From the NCBI RefSeq assembly GCF_000005505.3, contig NC_016133.3, forward strand, positions 52,231,237-52,295,236: DNA of 64,000 nucleotides, given 5' to 3'. The stretch comes from Brachypodium distachyon. Its lineage: Eukaryota; Streptophyta; Magnoliopsida; Poales; Poaceae. The notes under the pieces were generated by a model. That model saw only the letters and a program-made list of their open reading frames with translations, had not been told where the DNA came from and searched no databases. This document shows positions 12,701-23,352 of this stretch, piece after piece. Made by a program: the position numbers and the translations under genes. Within the stretch, counting starts at the first letter, position 1; every line of letters begins with the position of its first letter.

Positions 12701-14000
12701 TGCACTAAAGTTTGCAAAGTATTCTGATGATAATATATAACTTGGACAAAACTCAAAAGAATAACTGGATGAAAATTCTAAGTGGCATAACTAAAAAAAT
12801 AAGCACAGAAAGGATCACACACACATATAAGGTAAAAAGAAGTAATAGGTCCACAGCATGAGGTGTGCACCACATGGTGAATGACATGCCATACAAATTC
12901 AGGTGCAGGACCATGAAGACAATTGAATTTGAAAACAGTAGATAAGATAGAGCTCAAGGCCTAGAATTATCGATTGCATAAGAAAAAATGAGAGTAGAAG
13001 AAGCAAAATCAACCTCTCCAAGAATCGAAATGGCTTCCTTGGTAGCACTTTTCTCTCGTTCTGTGAGATGACATCATGACAATCACATTAAAATTTGCAA
13101 CGGTGGATAAAAATCAAGTGTATAAGTAAAACTACCCCCCCCCCCTTCCGGGTCAAGAAGGTACATTTGAACATTGTTTCTTTTCATTATAATCATTCAA
13201 ATGATGCCAAAAGTAACGTACTGTCTTACATCATCATCTTCTATTTACTTTCCTTCTAATTTACCATCAGCTCTTTATTTATTTGTTCTTATATAGTAAT
13301 AATGCGACAATAAGGGGACAAAGAACTGAGTTTATCATATAACAGCTGCAGCTGATTCACAACTACAAATTACTTCGCCAACATTGGTAATCTGGATTTA
13401 CTTAGCAGTAGCAGCTTGGCAATAATACATCAATTGAACTACTAATTAGCCGATGTATGCCCACTAATCTCATGCAAGAATTTGTTACGCTAGAAACAAG
13501 GCCCGCAGATCTCCATTAAGAATCATACTGGTCATTACAAGTTTCTACTCTTACAACCAATGCTAAGAAAACCGAACCAACTTTGGCGCCTCCAGATAGC
13601 AACTAAATGGTGCTACTTGGTGTGTGTTGCAATAAAGGAACTCGCATAAATCCAGGCGCATACAGTAGTCAGATACATCACCGTAAAGTCTTTACTCCCC
13701 AAGCCCCCATGTATCCCTCCAATAAAACAAACTCGGTGGATAGCGCAGCAGACTCTAGCATGAAAGAGGGCACGCACTGATGGGGCAGGTGATGAGGAAG
13801 CCGGAGTGGGAGCGGAGAAGGAGGGATCTCGACGCGCGGTAGTCGTAGCGCGGGAGATTGATCACAGCAGCATGCTGCTCCCACGGCTGCAGCACCCGGC
13901 CGCCGCCGGCGTCGGCTACTGGTTCCGGCGGCGGGGGGTTCTCGCGGGACGGTGCGGGGATTCCTGTCTCCTGCTTGGATTCTGGCTCCAGCGCCGCCAT
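9793..14000 (-). CDS. THUMP-domain protein (Tan1/THUMPD1-like, tRNA acetylation cofactor)
   Basis: Homologue of plant THUMP-domain proteins related to Tan1/THUMPD1, which bind tRNA and help the Kre33/NAT10 acetyltransferase make N4-acetylcytidine. Proposed exons on the minus strand are 14000-13778, 13060-13014, 12568-12412, 12306-12111, 10629-10503 and 9978-9793. Six exons join in frame to 311 residues. Recognisable segments are LQPWEQHAAVINLPRYDYRA (N terminus), KREKSATKEAISILGE (75-90), a Lys/Ser-rich nuclear-signal-like patch ASKKRKT in exon 3, the LARSGLLFFSF and WCHRIFPIQETC segments in exons 4-5, and VGYNRRG (about 253-259), the most conserved THUMP signature. The start codon is the first ATG in frame, 19 codons before PWEQH-like homology. 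Intron 4 (10630-12110) is the largest and contains an hAT-like insertion and a 180-bp tandem duplication. Intron 1 contains a C(11-12) homopolymer near 13135. A GC-rich palindromic MITE lies about 140 bp upstream of the ATG. Family assignment is from memory of the motifs; the tRNA role is inferred. Confidence 0.83.
10890..11514. mobile_element. Degenerate hAT-like element in THUMP intron 4
   Basis: The left edge reads CAGGGCCACCAAAAATTAGG and the right edge GAGGCCAACATTTCGCACCAGGGCCCC. Their complements resemble plant hAT termini of the CAGGGCCGGCCC class. The interior is AT-rich with no intact transposase. An 8-bp target duplication could not be confirmed, so the borders are approximate. Confidence 0.4.
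11596..11960. repeat. 180-bp imperfect tandem duplication in THUMP intron 4
   Basis: Two copies start at ATACTCTGGTCCAC (11596 and 11776) and both end with CATAAGCTAGCATT (near 11769 and 11955). The blocks CATTCAGCA, ATAGCC, GAGGGTATG, ACTGAATCAAGG and GTCAAT occur in the same order in each. Divergence is visible throughout, so the duplication is not recent. Confidence 0.8.
13134..13146. repeat. Poly-C homopolymer in THUMP intron 1
   Basis: A run of about 11-12 C residues interrupts otherwise AT-rich intron DNA. It is likely length-variable between individuals and prone to sequencing error. Confidence 0.85.
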
Positions 14001-14136
14001 AGGGAAGGGCACCGGGGGTTGGTCTCTTGGGTGGAAAACCTCGGACACGAAGGGCACTCGCACTAGCACCAGAGGCCCGGACGGACCCCGATTGCGGCTT
14101 TGGATGAGCACCAGTGCACTATACCTGGGCAACCCC

Positions 14137-14347
14137 GGGCCGGGCCGGGCTTCGTAGGGCCCGATGAAAAACCTCAAGCCCGGGCTGAAGCCCGAAAAAT
14201 TGACCATTTTAGTATTAAAATAATTGTTTTCTTATTTTTCCTAAAAATATCCGTTTTTAGTCATTTCGGACTTTCGGGCAGGGCTTCGGACTGGAAAGTG
14301 AAGCCCGATCTCGGCCCAGGACGTCGGGCTTCAGGCGGGGCCGGGCC
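14137..14347. mobile_element. GC-ended palindromic MITE upstream of the THUMP gene
   Basis: It begins GGGCCGGGCCGGGCTTC and ends with the imperfect complement (CGGGCTTCAGGCGGGGCCGGGCC). The core is AT-rich and CCCGGGCTGAAGCCCG-type internal palindromes lie near both ends. The length (about 211 bp), GC-rich ends and AT-rich centre are typical of a non-autonomous DNA element. It lies about 140 bp before the THUMP ATG and so could overlap its promoter. Confidence 0.55.
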
Positions 14348-16147
14348 ACCCATGACATGTATACAAGGCACCAAGGACTACACGTAAACTGACTTCCAAG
14401 GTGAACTTTATGTGTCCATATACCAACGGTAGAGCCCAGTTAGAATTTTTTTTAAACAACGATCTGGGTTTATTTATTCAATGAACGTGGTACAACCGAT
14501 CGAAAAAACTAAAATGACAACAAAGATTTTGAATAAACCAAAAGTTACATCAAAAACTTTGAAACCAATTTCTCTAGCTGCGTCAATTGCATCTTGATAT
14601 TTTTTCAAATATCTGATGACCAAACAGTAGAAGACAAAACATTCATAAGCTGGACTAACCTTATAGGTTTACTGAGCCGCATGAGACGCCCACCCCATCG
14701 GGTGATAACTTAATATCGTTGAACGCGTGGTGGACGGGGACACACCCTCGCAAGACAGGTTGTCGAATCATTGAATTATCGCCGAACCGATGAGGAAAAT
14801 GACAAAAATGACGAAATTACGAGCCGTGAGATCCCAATATTCCATGGAGTATACCATGATAGTCACGCCAGAACGGGGATGGAACTGGAAGACCAATAAT
14901 CCAATGGTTTCCTGCTTTCGTTCAAAAACTATCTTTGCTATTTTTCATTTTGAAACGAGACAAAAAATATTGCACATAATTGAAAATGAGAAGAGTTTGT
15001 AAAAAAGCCCGAAGGCAACGTGGCCAAAGAGCCCAAAAGAACAAGTGTACTCTATTTTTTGAGGAACGGGAAGGAACATTGCCTTTTTCTCAATAAGAAA
15101 TAAATAAATATTTATAGGGCAACGTTTTTAAGGAGAACGTGCAAAACCCAACGACAAGGCAAATCTAGTCAGGCTCAAGGGGCGAAGCCATGGCCAGGAG
15201 GCCAAAGGCCACATTTCACTGAGCAATTTTCTCAAAAGTTAGGTGGGCTATTTCGATGCAGGTAAGACGTGTATGCAGCGGTTTTGCTCCTACCAAGCAT
15301 TTCAGCAGAGATAGATGAGAAGCCCACTCCTCCTACTAGCGACCTTGTTCGTGAGGGGGAACGAGGCGTCCCACCATGCATCAATGGAGGCGAAAGCCTC
15401 GGTATGAGGTGTGGACTCGGCCGTCCATTTGGACACCAAACACCAGATACCTATTGTGAAACAGGCAGTCCTTCCAGCACTGTCACCTTCTTCTTTTTTA
15501 TGTGCATCGTCTCGGTAGAGTAAACATGATTGGGTGACCAATGTTTATCACTCGTTTATGTGATTCATTGCTATATCTTAGAATGGTTTTCCTCAATCCA
15601 CATTAATTATTTTTCCAAGTTACTGTGATCATCTCATTTTGAATTAGGGTTTCTTTGGCTCGAGATTTTTGAGGAATTATGATTATCCTTGTAGTGCTAC
15701 CAAACGAAAGCATATACTGAATATGAAAGTTAGTTAGCTAAAGATTGAGCAAACATGATAATTTTAGTTCAGATTATTAGCCCAGCCAGCCTTTGCTTCG
15801 GGCCTTCGGCCCCTGACTCAACTTTTAAATTCCTATACTACTGTCACATATTGACATTGTTGCCTGCTTTTCTAGTTTCTTCTAACTTACAATTTCTCCG
15901 TTGAACGTCAATTTTTTTAAGTTTGATTAAGCTTTATAGCAAAACATGTCGACACTACCGTGTGAAACCAAGATACTATGAAAATAAAATTGTCAGTTTA
16001 GAAAAAATATGTGCCATCACGGAGGGAGTACTAGTAAGCTCATGTTTGCATATCAAAAGTAACAACCGCGTATATATTGTAATTTGTAACATTAAACACC
16101 ACGAAGCCAAACCATCTGAATTTTGTTGATTTGGCAAGTACAGTCGC
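14348..16147. other. Intergenic region with repeat-like segments
   Basis: No gene is recognised. Segments near 14450-14760 (poly-T then TTTATTTATTCAATGAACG) and 15050-15115 (TTTTTTGAGGAACGGG then AATAAATAAATA) look like reversed tails of non-LTR retroelements, but no reverse transcriptase frame is present. Frames at 15269-15541 overlap on both strands and show no family motif. Confidence 0.35.
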
Positions 16148-16786
16148 CTATGATATTAACTTGAATCTAGCAGCAAGATCCGGCGCAAACTTCTCAAGCA
16201 GCGGCTTCACCGCGGTGGAAGCCCCGGCCAGGACTCCCCCCACAATGCCGCGTACGACGGCCGCCCGCGGGCCGGACGGGCAGCCGTAGATCGCGCCGGT
16301 CCCGACCCCCGCCGACACGGTGGTGATCCAATCGTCTTGGTCGTCGCGGAAGTGGCGGACGGCGCTCTCGGCGCCCCCGAATAGCAGCCCGATCACGCCG
16401 AGCCGGTTGCCGTGCTTCCTGCCCACGGAGCCGCACTCGTTGAGGGCGCGGCTGAGGCGCAACTTGGCGCTCTCCCCGCGCTCCGCCGCAGCGATGGCCC
16501 GGCCGAGCCCTCGCGCCCCGCCGGTCAGGGATCCGGCGCAGAAGCCGACGCCCGTGTAGAAGGTGAGGTTCTCGCCCCAGGTGCGGTTCTTCCGGAGCGC
16601 TTCCTCCTCGAAGAGGAACTCGGGCGAGGTGGGCAGATCGTAAAGCAACTGGGCCCCGCGCCCGAACGCGGGCCGGTCTAACACGTATTGCCGGCGGCCG
16701 TCGACCCCCGGGGCCGGGATGTTGGCGGCGTCGTCGTGCGACATGGCGGCCGGCTGATCTGCGCCGAGAGCCGGAGATCGATCCAT
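16148..16786 (-). CDS. TIM23-like mitochondrial import inner membrane translocase subunit
   Basis: Channel-forming subunit of the TIM23 presequence translocase in the mitochondrial inner membrane (Tim17/Tim22/Tim23 family). The single exon encodes 212 residues from the ATG at 16786. Diagnostic TIM23 segments are LPTSPEFLFEEEALR and the following RTWGENLTFYTG, four glycine-rich membrane spans (GVGFCAGSLTGGARGLG; GNRLGVIGLLFGGAES; TVSAGVGTGAIYG; VRGIVGGVLAGASTAV) and intervening charged loops. The frame stays open upstream to an ATG at 16876, which would add 30 residues. However, a TATA-like TATTTAAATA at 16887-16896 places the likely transcription start near 16860, so the 16786 ATG is preferred; an ATG at 16744 (MSHDD) is also possible and gives 198 residues. 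The lack of introns agrees with my memory of plant TIM23 genes. GC content is very high compared with flanks, as in many grass single-exon genes. Confidence 0.85.
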   Translation of the reverse strand: MDRSPALGADQPAAMSHDDAANIPAPGVDGRRQYVLDRPAFGRGAQLLYDLPTSPEFLFEEEALRKNRTWGENLTFYTGVGFCAGSLTGGARGLGRAIAAAERGESAKLRLSRALNECGSVGRKHGNRLGVIGLLFGGAESAVRHFRDDQDDWITTVSAGVGTGAIYGCPSGPRAAVVRGIVGGVLAGASTAVKPLLEKFAPDLAARFKLIS

Positions 16787-16886
16787 CGAATCGAGATGTC
16801 GTGTCGCGGCCGCGGGGTTGATCTGATTAATAAGCTCGAGAATAACTAGGTTTGCAATGCACCGCGAGGGAGCCATATGCGTTACT

Positions 16887-16896
16887 TATTTAAATA
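16887..16896 (-). promoter_or_regulatory. TATA box of the TIM23-like gene
   Basis: TATTTAAATA on the minus strand lies only about 11-20 bp before the most upstream ATG (16876). A TATA box normally acts about 30 bp upstream of initiation, so the transcript should begin after that ATG. This argues for the internal start at 16786. Confidence 0.5.
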
Positions 16897-18126
16897 CGAG
16901 TCCGTCCCAGACTTGTGCAACAAGTCCGCTTCGTCATGTCAAAAACTGATATGAAGTGATACGCACGCCGTATACGATTCCTAAAAAAAGAAGAAAACAA
17001 ATCGAATAACTTGAATATTGGGCGTTGGATGAAGCCGCGCGATCTGACGGTGGACAGCCGGAAAATATATGGTCTCTTCGTTACACCGGTACTGCAAGTG
17101 CCACAACGTGTACTAGGAGTATGATACGCAAAAAAATTGAAGTTCAGTACGCAATTGTCTTACTGTTGTAGTGTTGTTCGCTGTATCTATATGTTTTTTC
17201 ATGAGTTTAGTTTTGTAGCATATAGATCTTTGATCACCACTGCCACAAACCGTTTTAGCGGGGGATTCCTATTACTGTCAGGCCCGCAGTTGGGACATAA
17301 TTTATTCTCAACTATGATCAATGAGAAGTAGTTTCTCATTGTGCAGGTCTGCAAGCACTGACTGGACCGCGCGGCATGGAAGGACTACCGCGGGCACATC
17401 TCTTTGCAGGATGCGTTTAAATGGCGGTCAAAATTTATCCTAGCAATGTTTTTGTTATGACCAATATTTTGGTCAGGATTGGATCTAGATAGAGCTAATC
17501 AGGTGCATGGGACATTGGGTCTAAACAAAACTTCCTTAATAATCTCCTATATTTGCAGTGCAGCCCCAACTCTAACCGTTAGTGGCGGTTGTCGGACATT
17601 TCGTGTCAAATGCATTAAACATTGGTGAAATGACCACCACTGAAGGTGACCTTTAGTGACGGGACTGCAATACCCGTCACTGATTTAGGGTCTTCCGTAG
17701 CCCGTTCTGTGCTAGTGTCTCTAGGTTCGCTCTGATTTTAATTTTTGGTTGAACAATAGCCAGTTTGTTGGTAAACCAATGTCTAATTATAACTCTTATT
17801 CTTTTTTTTTCAAATTTGACCGGATCAAAAAACTATCAAAACTTAGATCAAACCTTTAGCTGTTTGCTATCTAATCATGGTATGGTCTAGTCTAGAATCA
17901 AACGTACCCATAGTCTCTTTTTTCTCTCCGCTAAGAGAGCGGCAAATAGGGCTCTTGCAAGAGAAGGCTCGAGTGGAATCTGGATGGGCTTGAGCCTCTG
18001 GGCCACACAAGGACTTGCCAGGCCGAATTGAGTCCATACAGACATGACAGCCCACAGTCACAGGTAGCTCAAGTTCGCATCGAGCTTGATCCAATGTCTC
18101 GAACTCTCGACCCAAAAAGCGAAACA
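16897..18126. other. Intergenic region before MTA, with a CACTA end
   Basis: Apart from the CACTA-like terminus at 17600-17717 nothing is recognised. An open frame runs from 18028 directly into the MTA coding frame and is treated as 5' UTR, because the ATG at 18127 gives the family's usual MET-acidic N terminus. Confidence 0.45.
17600..17717 (-). mobile_element. CACTA (En/Spm) transposon terminal fragment
   Basis: Read on the minus strand the segment starts at 17717 with CACTAGCACAGAACGGGC. It continues with the subterminal repeat AGTGACGGG, its inverted copy CCCGTCACT, and a TTTAGTGACGGG echo. CACTA termini with repeated AGTGACGGG-type subterminal motifs are characteristic of the superfamily. 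The opposite terminus and a transposase were not found, so this is a solo end or a deleted element. Confidence 0.55.
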
Positions 18127-21100
18127 ATGGAGACCCAGACCGACGTCGCCGGCGGCGGCGGCGACGACCTAGCGACCATGCGCGAACAGTGCCGAAGCCT
18201 GGAGGAGGCCATCGCCTTCCGCCGCGAGGCGCAGCTCGGCCTCGTCTCCTCCCTGCAGCTCCTCGTCCCGGACCTGGTGCCCTCCCTCGACCGCTCCCTC
18301 CGCCTCATCGCCGCCTTCAACAATCGCCCTTTCACCCCCACCCCGAACCCCAACGCTACCCACGCCCAGAACCCCATCCTGAAGCCCCAGCACCGCCGCG
18401 CCATCCCCGACCCGGCCCGCTCCACCAGCCGCAAGACCTCTGCGGGGTCCTCCCCGGCCTCCGCCGCCGTGGGAGGCGCTGCTCCCGGCGGCCTCGATGC
18501 GGTACGCACTATGGTCGCCGCCTGCCTCCTTGATCTTGTCCCCTTCGCCGAGATCGACGCCGCCGCTCTCTCGCGCCGCCTGCAGGCTGAACCCTCGTCC
18601 GCTAGCGACGCCGAGCGGGCGGCTCTGTCCGACCTAGCGACGGAGCTCGGCGGCTCCGTGCACGCCGCAGTAGCCCTGGCCCTTCGGCGCATAGCGGAGG
18701 ACACCGGCGGTGTGCAGATCGACGAGGCCATGATTGGAGGCAAACAGATGATGATGGTCTGGGCCATCGACCGGATCAAGCTCCTCAAAGAGCTGCCGGA
18801 ATCTGTGACATTGTTGCCAGCCCAACCTCCTCCTACTCCACAGGCGACCTCATCTGAGACGGATACTAGCAGTGCAATCATACCAAGACCACCACCACAG
18901 CAGCAGCAGCAGCAGCCAGACATGTGGGCACACTCAATGCCACCGATTTTCCCACGTCCCAGGGGCATGGCGATGGCAGGGATGCAGAGGATGCCGCCAG
19001 GGTTGATGCCGCTTCAGCGGCCTTTCATGTCGCCAAGCGGAGTTATCCAAATGGTTGGGGGTTCTGGACCTAGCCCTACCCAGCAGAAACAGAGAACCGA
19101 TGAAGACGACTTGAAGGACCTTGAGGTGCTGCTGAGTAAGAAGACATATAAAGAGAAGCAGAACACGAAAACTGGGGAGGAGCTGCTGGATCTCATTCAC
19201 CGGCCAACGGCAAAAGAAACGGCTGTTGCAGCAAAGGTTTGCTTTTTATTCAACCTCCAATGGCAAATGAGCTGCTTGTTGGTAGTGCTGCCGTGTGTGT
19301 AGTTTTAGTTGGACTGTTCCATATTAGATGACGAAGGGTCTTGTTATACTGGTAGTTAGTGGGGGAGTGTAACCTGAAATCACGAGGGGGCTGATTGGTC
19401 AACGCCAAACAAAATATGCAAGTACTAGGCCTGTGAAGTCTCGGTAAAATCTATAACCATGAAGTAATTTGAGAATGGTCATACATATAATTTGTTCGAA
19501 TACCATATTGAGTCATCAGGGAATAATGAGATACAAATTTATAACCATATAATCATTTGAGAATGGTCACACATATTTGTTCACAAATATACCGCATTGA
19601 GCCGTCAAGGAAAAACGAGAGAGATTTGGAAGAAGAGTGCTAGACATATTGCAAAACCAACAGAGCTATTTTTACACATTAGGTTGTTGATTTACAATAA
19701 ATAAATCATTCAGTTTTGTTGACATATTTCAGTGTCTGATTATCATCTCTTTTTGCTAACCTTGTTTCTGTATCTATCAGTTCAAAACAAAGGGTGGTTC
19801 CCAGGTGAAAGAATATTGCACCAATTTAACTAAAGAAGATTGCAGACGCCAATCTGGTTCCTTTGTTCCCTGTGATAAGGTTAATGCTATTATACTTCTT
19901 TTGCCTACTCAATTTATGCTTCCTCATATTTGTTTTATCACCTTGATTGACATGGTTGGTAGCTGGCCTTAAGACTGCTTGTTTTAAGAAAATATCCATC
20001 TGATGTATTTGATGATCCGATTACTCAGGTTGCATTTTGTAATGCATAAAGTGCTAATCCACAATTATTCTTCCTGTAAGATAGAATTATCTAATCGTAA
20101 ACATATTATATTAAATTTTCCCTCTGGAGTTTCCTTTGTGGTTCATAAGCTGAACTTAACTGGGCGGGGTACAGCCATAGTTGCGCTTTTGTTGCTCTAA
20201 TCCATGTTAGGACTCAAGGACAATTCTTTTTTCACTTTCTGGCTAATGACATACAGAAGCAATTTTAATGCAGGGCGTATAACTTTTTTTATTTAAGACC
20301 TTCACTAGAATATGCGTTGCTACAGAATTTTAAAAATATACAGGAGTTGTTTAAATGCTTTCCCACTCATATCCCCCAAATTTGTGCTGAGTAAGTAACA
20401 TTATCTCACAATATACGCCAATCCAGTCACTTTATAATCAAAAGATCATGATAAGTATATCTCCCACATATAATGGATGGACAATAATGGTGATTTCCTG
20501 ATAATCTAAGTAGTAGTACTGGTGCATATTTTTAGTTACTAATGCTAATCAGTGTCCAATCGTTTCTTTCATCTGAGCAGGTTCACTTTCGTCGTATTAT
20601 TGCTCCACATACTGATACAAACCTAGGAGATTGCTCTTTTCTGGACACCTGCCGTCACACAAAGGTTGGCCATAGAGGCATCACCCTTTTAGTTTAATCC
20701 CTTCCAACGCACGCACCTGTTTGTATCTTACATGTATACTTCAATTTGTAGACTTGCAAGTATGTCCACTACGAGCTCGATCACACACCAGATATACCTC
20801 CAATGATGTCTGGTGCCCTTGCCCCCCATAGGCCAGTAAAGCCCCATAGAGCTGAATATTGTTCAGAAATAGAACTTGGAGAATCGCAGTGGATAAACTG
20901 TGACATTCGCAACTTCAGAATGGACATCTTAGGACAGTTTGGGGTAATTATGGCAGACCCCCCGTGGGATATTCATATGGAACTGCCATATGGCACAATG
21001 GCTGACGATGAAATGAGGACTCTTAATGTTCCTGCTTTGCAAACTGATGGTTTGATTTTCTTATGGGTCACTGGCCGTGCGATGGAACTTGGTCGGGAGT

Positions 21101-22641
21101 GGTAAGTTTTCAAACCTTTTATTTTTTATCAGAAAGGTTACTAGGGTGGGGGGGTGGGGGGTGAAGTGTTCCTTATCACTTCTCCGACAATGTTTTTCAC
21201 TTAAAGGGAATCTATTGGGTGGCTTTTCTTCATGCTGCATACTTAACTGGACAGATGATTGCTGCCAAGTTTGATATTCTACATTTTATATATCCTTTCT
21301 CTTTAGTACTTAGCCTGTACTGTTCAGGGTGCAATATTATTTAATCCATTCATAAGTAGATGATGTCTTAGACATATTTTCTTGTACAAGAATGTATAAC
21401 ACTTCACATTTTTCGAGGCAAATGTTTGGTGGCAGTTCCTGTTATGCCCTTGCCTCCACTTAATGAGTACTTACAGTAATTCTTGGAGATGGTTGCATGC
21501 AATCTAAAGGTGAATAGCTGACATTTAGCTTTTCTAGTGTCATGCATGGTTTTAAAAAGTACTTCGATCAGCATCTGCTACAGTCAGGTAGTAGGATACT
21601 TTAGCTGCATGCATGCAACCATGTTAGACCCGAGAAGATTGCTACTCAACTAAGCTCTAAATGTGGTACTAATTGACCCGTTGTAAGGGCTAATTTTGCA
21701 AATCCATCACTGCTCTTAATTCTTGTGTGATTTGCTAAAAACATCATGAAAAAGTGAACATAGTAGTATTTATTTTCTGTTAACATTTGTATTCACTGAT
21801 CCACTGTACCTGCTTTTTATTGTTCAGTTTGGAACTCTGGGGTTACAAGCGTGTTGAGGAAATTATTTGGGTGAAGACCAATCAACTTCAACGTATTATT
21901 CGAACTGGCCGCACTGGCCATTGGTTGAATCACAGTAAAGAACATTGTCTTGTTGGAATAAAAGGAAGTCCCTTGGTTAACAGGAACATAGACACTGATG
22001 TTATTGTTGCTGAAGTCCGTGAAACAAGCAGAAAGCCTGATGAGGTAATACATCCACTTCAGTTGTTCACACTGGCTGGTTCAGAACAAGTGGTGCCTCG
22101 TTAGTTGTTTCTGTGTAGCTAGTTACAACTAACCTAGACATTCATGATGAATTTGCATCTCCTACGAGAAACATGCATGTACCAACGGTTAATTAGAACC
22201 ACACAGCTGAAAATCTGTAGATTTTATTTCCTCCTGATATATTTTCCAAGGATGCTGCCTCAAGTCTGTCTTGTTAAACAGATGTACGCTATGCTAGAAC
22301 GGATAAGCCCAAGGACAAGGAAGCTTGAACTCTTTGCGAGAATGCATAACACTCAAGCTGGGTGCGCTCTTGTTGATTTTATTTTCTTCTGCATTCTGAC
22401 TTGATGTCATCATTGTACATACCTTTTATTTCTCCTTTTCTTGTCCAGATGGCTTTCTCTGGGCAACCAGGTAAGTGGAACTAGGCTTGTCGATGAAGGG
22501 TTGAGGGCAAGGTACAAAGCTGCGTATCCCGATTTCGATGTGCAGCCGCCATCACCTCCCAGAGCAAGCGCACCTATGGATGTTGATCAAAGTGCTCCGT
22601 CGCAGAAGCCTGTTGTATCAGATGGTGAGAAGCCTTCCTGA
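18127..22641 (+). CDS. MTA: N6-adenosine mRNA methyltransferase MTA (METTL3 orthologue)
   Basis: Catalytic subunit of the nuclear m6A writer, which transfers methyl from S-adenosylmethionine to adenosine in mRNA, working with MTB (METTL14), FIP37 and VIRILIZER. Exons are 18127-19236, 19781-19879, 20581-20664, 20752-21101, 21828-22044, 22282-22361 and 22449-22641. All have GT-AG junctions and join in frame to 710 residues. The N-terminal half (exon 1) has the conserved [20 protein letters not shown] start, a Q-rich run (CAG repeats near 18898-18915) and the [11 protein letters not shown]...[16 protein letters not shown] block. CCCH-type zinc fingers span about 383-440 ([18 protein letters not shown]...CKYVH). 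The MT-A70 domain has the catalytic DPPW at 500-503 followed by [20 protein letters not shown], then [16 protein letters not shown] and the [16 protein letters not shown] segment. The C terminus [14 protein letters not shown] matches plant MTA. The start was chosen by homology (METQTD). The gene appears intact. Confidence 0.96.
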
Positions 22642-23352
22642 TGTTGGTACCCGGCTGTGCTTGACGTTGAGGAATCATCTTGCAAGGATAAACTGTTGTT
22701 TGACTACATAGTTTCTGTCACCTAATATCCTTGTAATTTTGTAGTTGTAAAATTTGGATAGACATGGGGTGGCGAAGGAGCGAATGTACGCCTTCACTGA
22801 AGTATTGCAATATGTACTGGTGCGCCCATCGGGCTTAGTTTGTGGTTGCTGATGGAACTGTTGGACTTATTGTTACAATCTGTTAGAAAAATAGACACAA
22901 AAACATGAAAAACGGTATTGGTCAGACTTGCAGAAGTGCCAGGTCCAGCAGCAGGTGATGAAGGATGGAGCAGCTGGGCTCATGCAAGCCGCGGCGCAAC
23001 TGCTTCGATGCAGCAAGAGGCTGGGACGATTTTAGGCGTCTCCTTACTTCTCTGGCTGAACGATTGTGCTTTTGTCATTCGGCTCCTTTGTCAGTCCATC
23101 GAATATTAGTGCACGTACGCATATGCGGGTCCATCAAGGATTTCTTTTCAGTTTTTTTTTAGATTAGATTTCTTTTCAGTTTGGACCAGTTCATCGGTTG
23201 AAGTCCACCGCTGGCCTTCCACCCGCTCGGCCCAAATCTCTAATGGGCCCAAACACCAACTAGTCATAGGGTTTTAGCGGGGGTTTCACCGCACCACAGA
23301 GCGTCAGACAACCGGAGCACCGCGGCAGCAAAGGGAAGGGCGGCAAGCGGCG
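22642..23352. other. 3' UTR of MTA and intergenic spacer
   Basis: AT-rich 3' UTR-like sequence runs to about 22870. A short frame at 22918-23109 (LAEVPGPAAGDEGWSSWA) lacks any recognisable family. The 5' part just before 23353 is GC-rich and probably the promoter and leader of the RPC10-like gene. Confidence 0.4.

Noticed and set aside
18028..18126. Upstream extension of MTA to an earlier ATG
   Set aside because: The extra 33 residues are unlike MTA proteins, whereas the ATG at 18127 gives the expected start.
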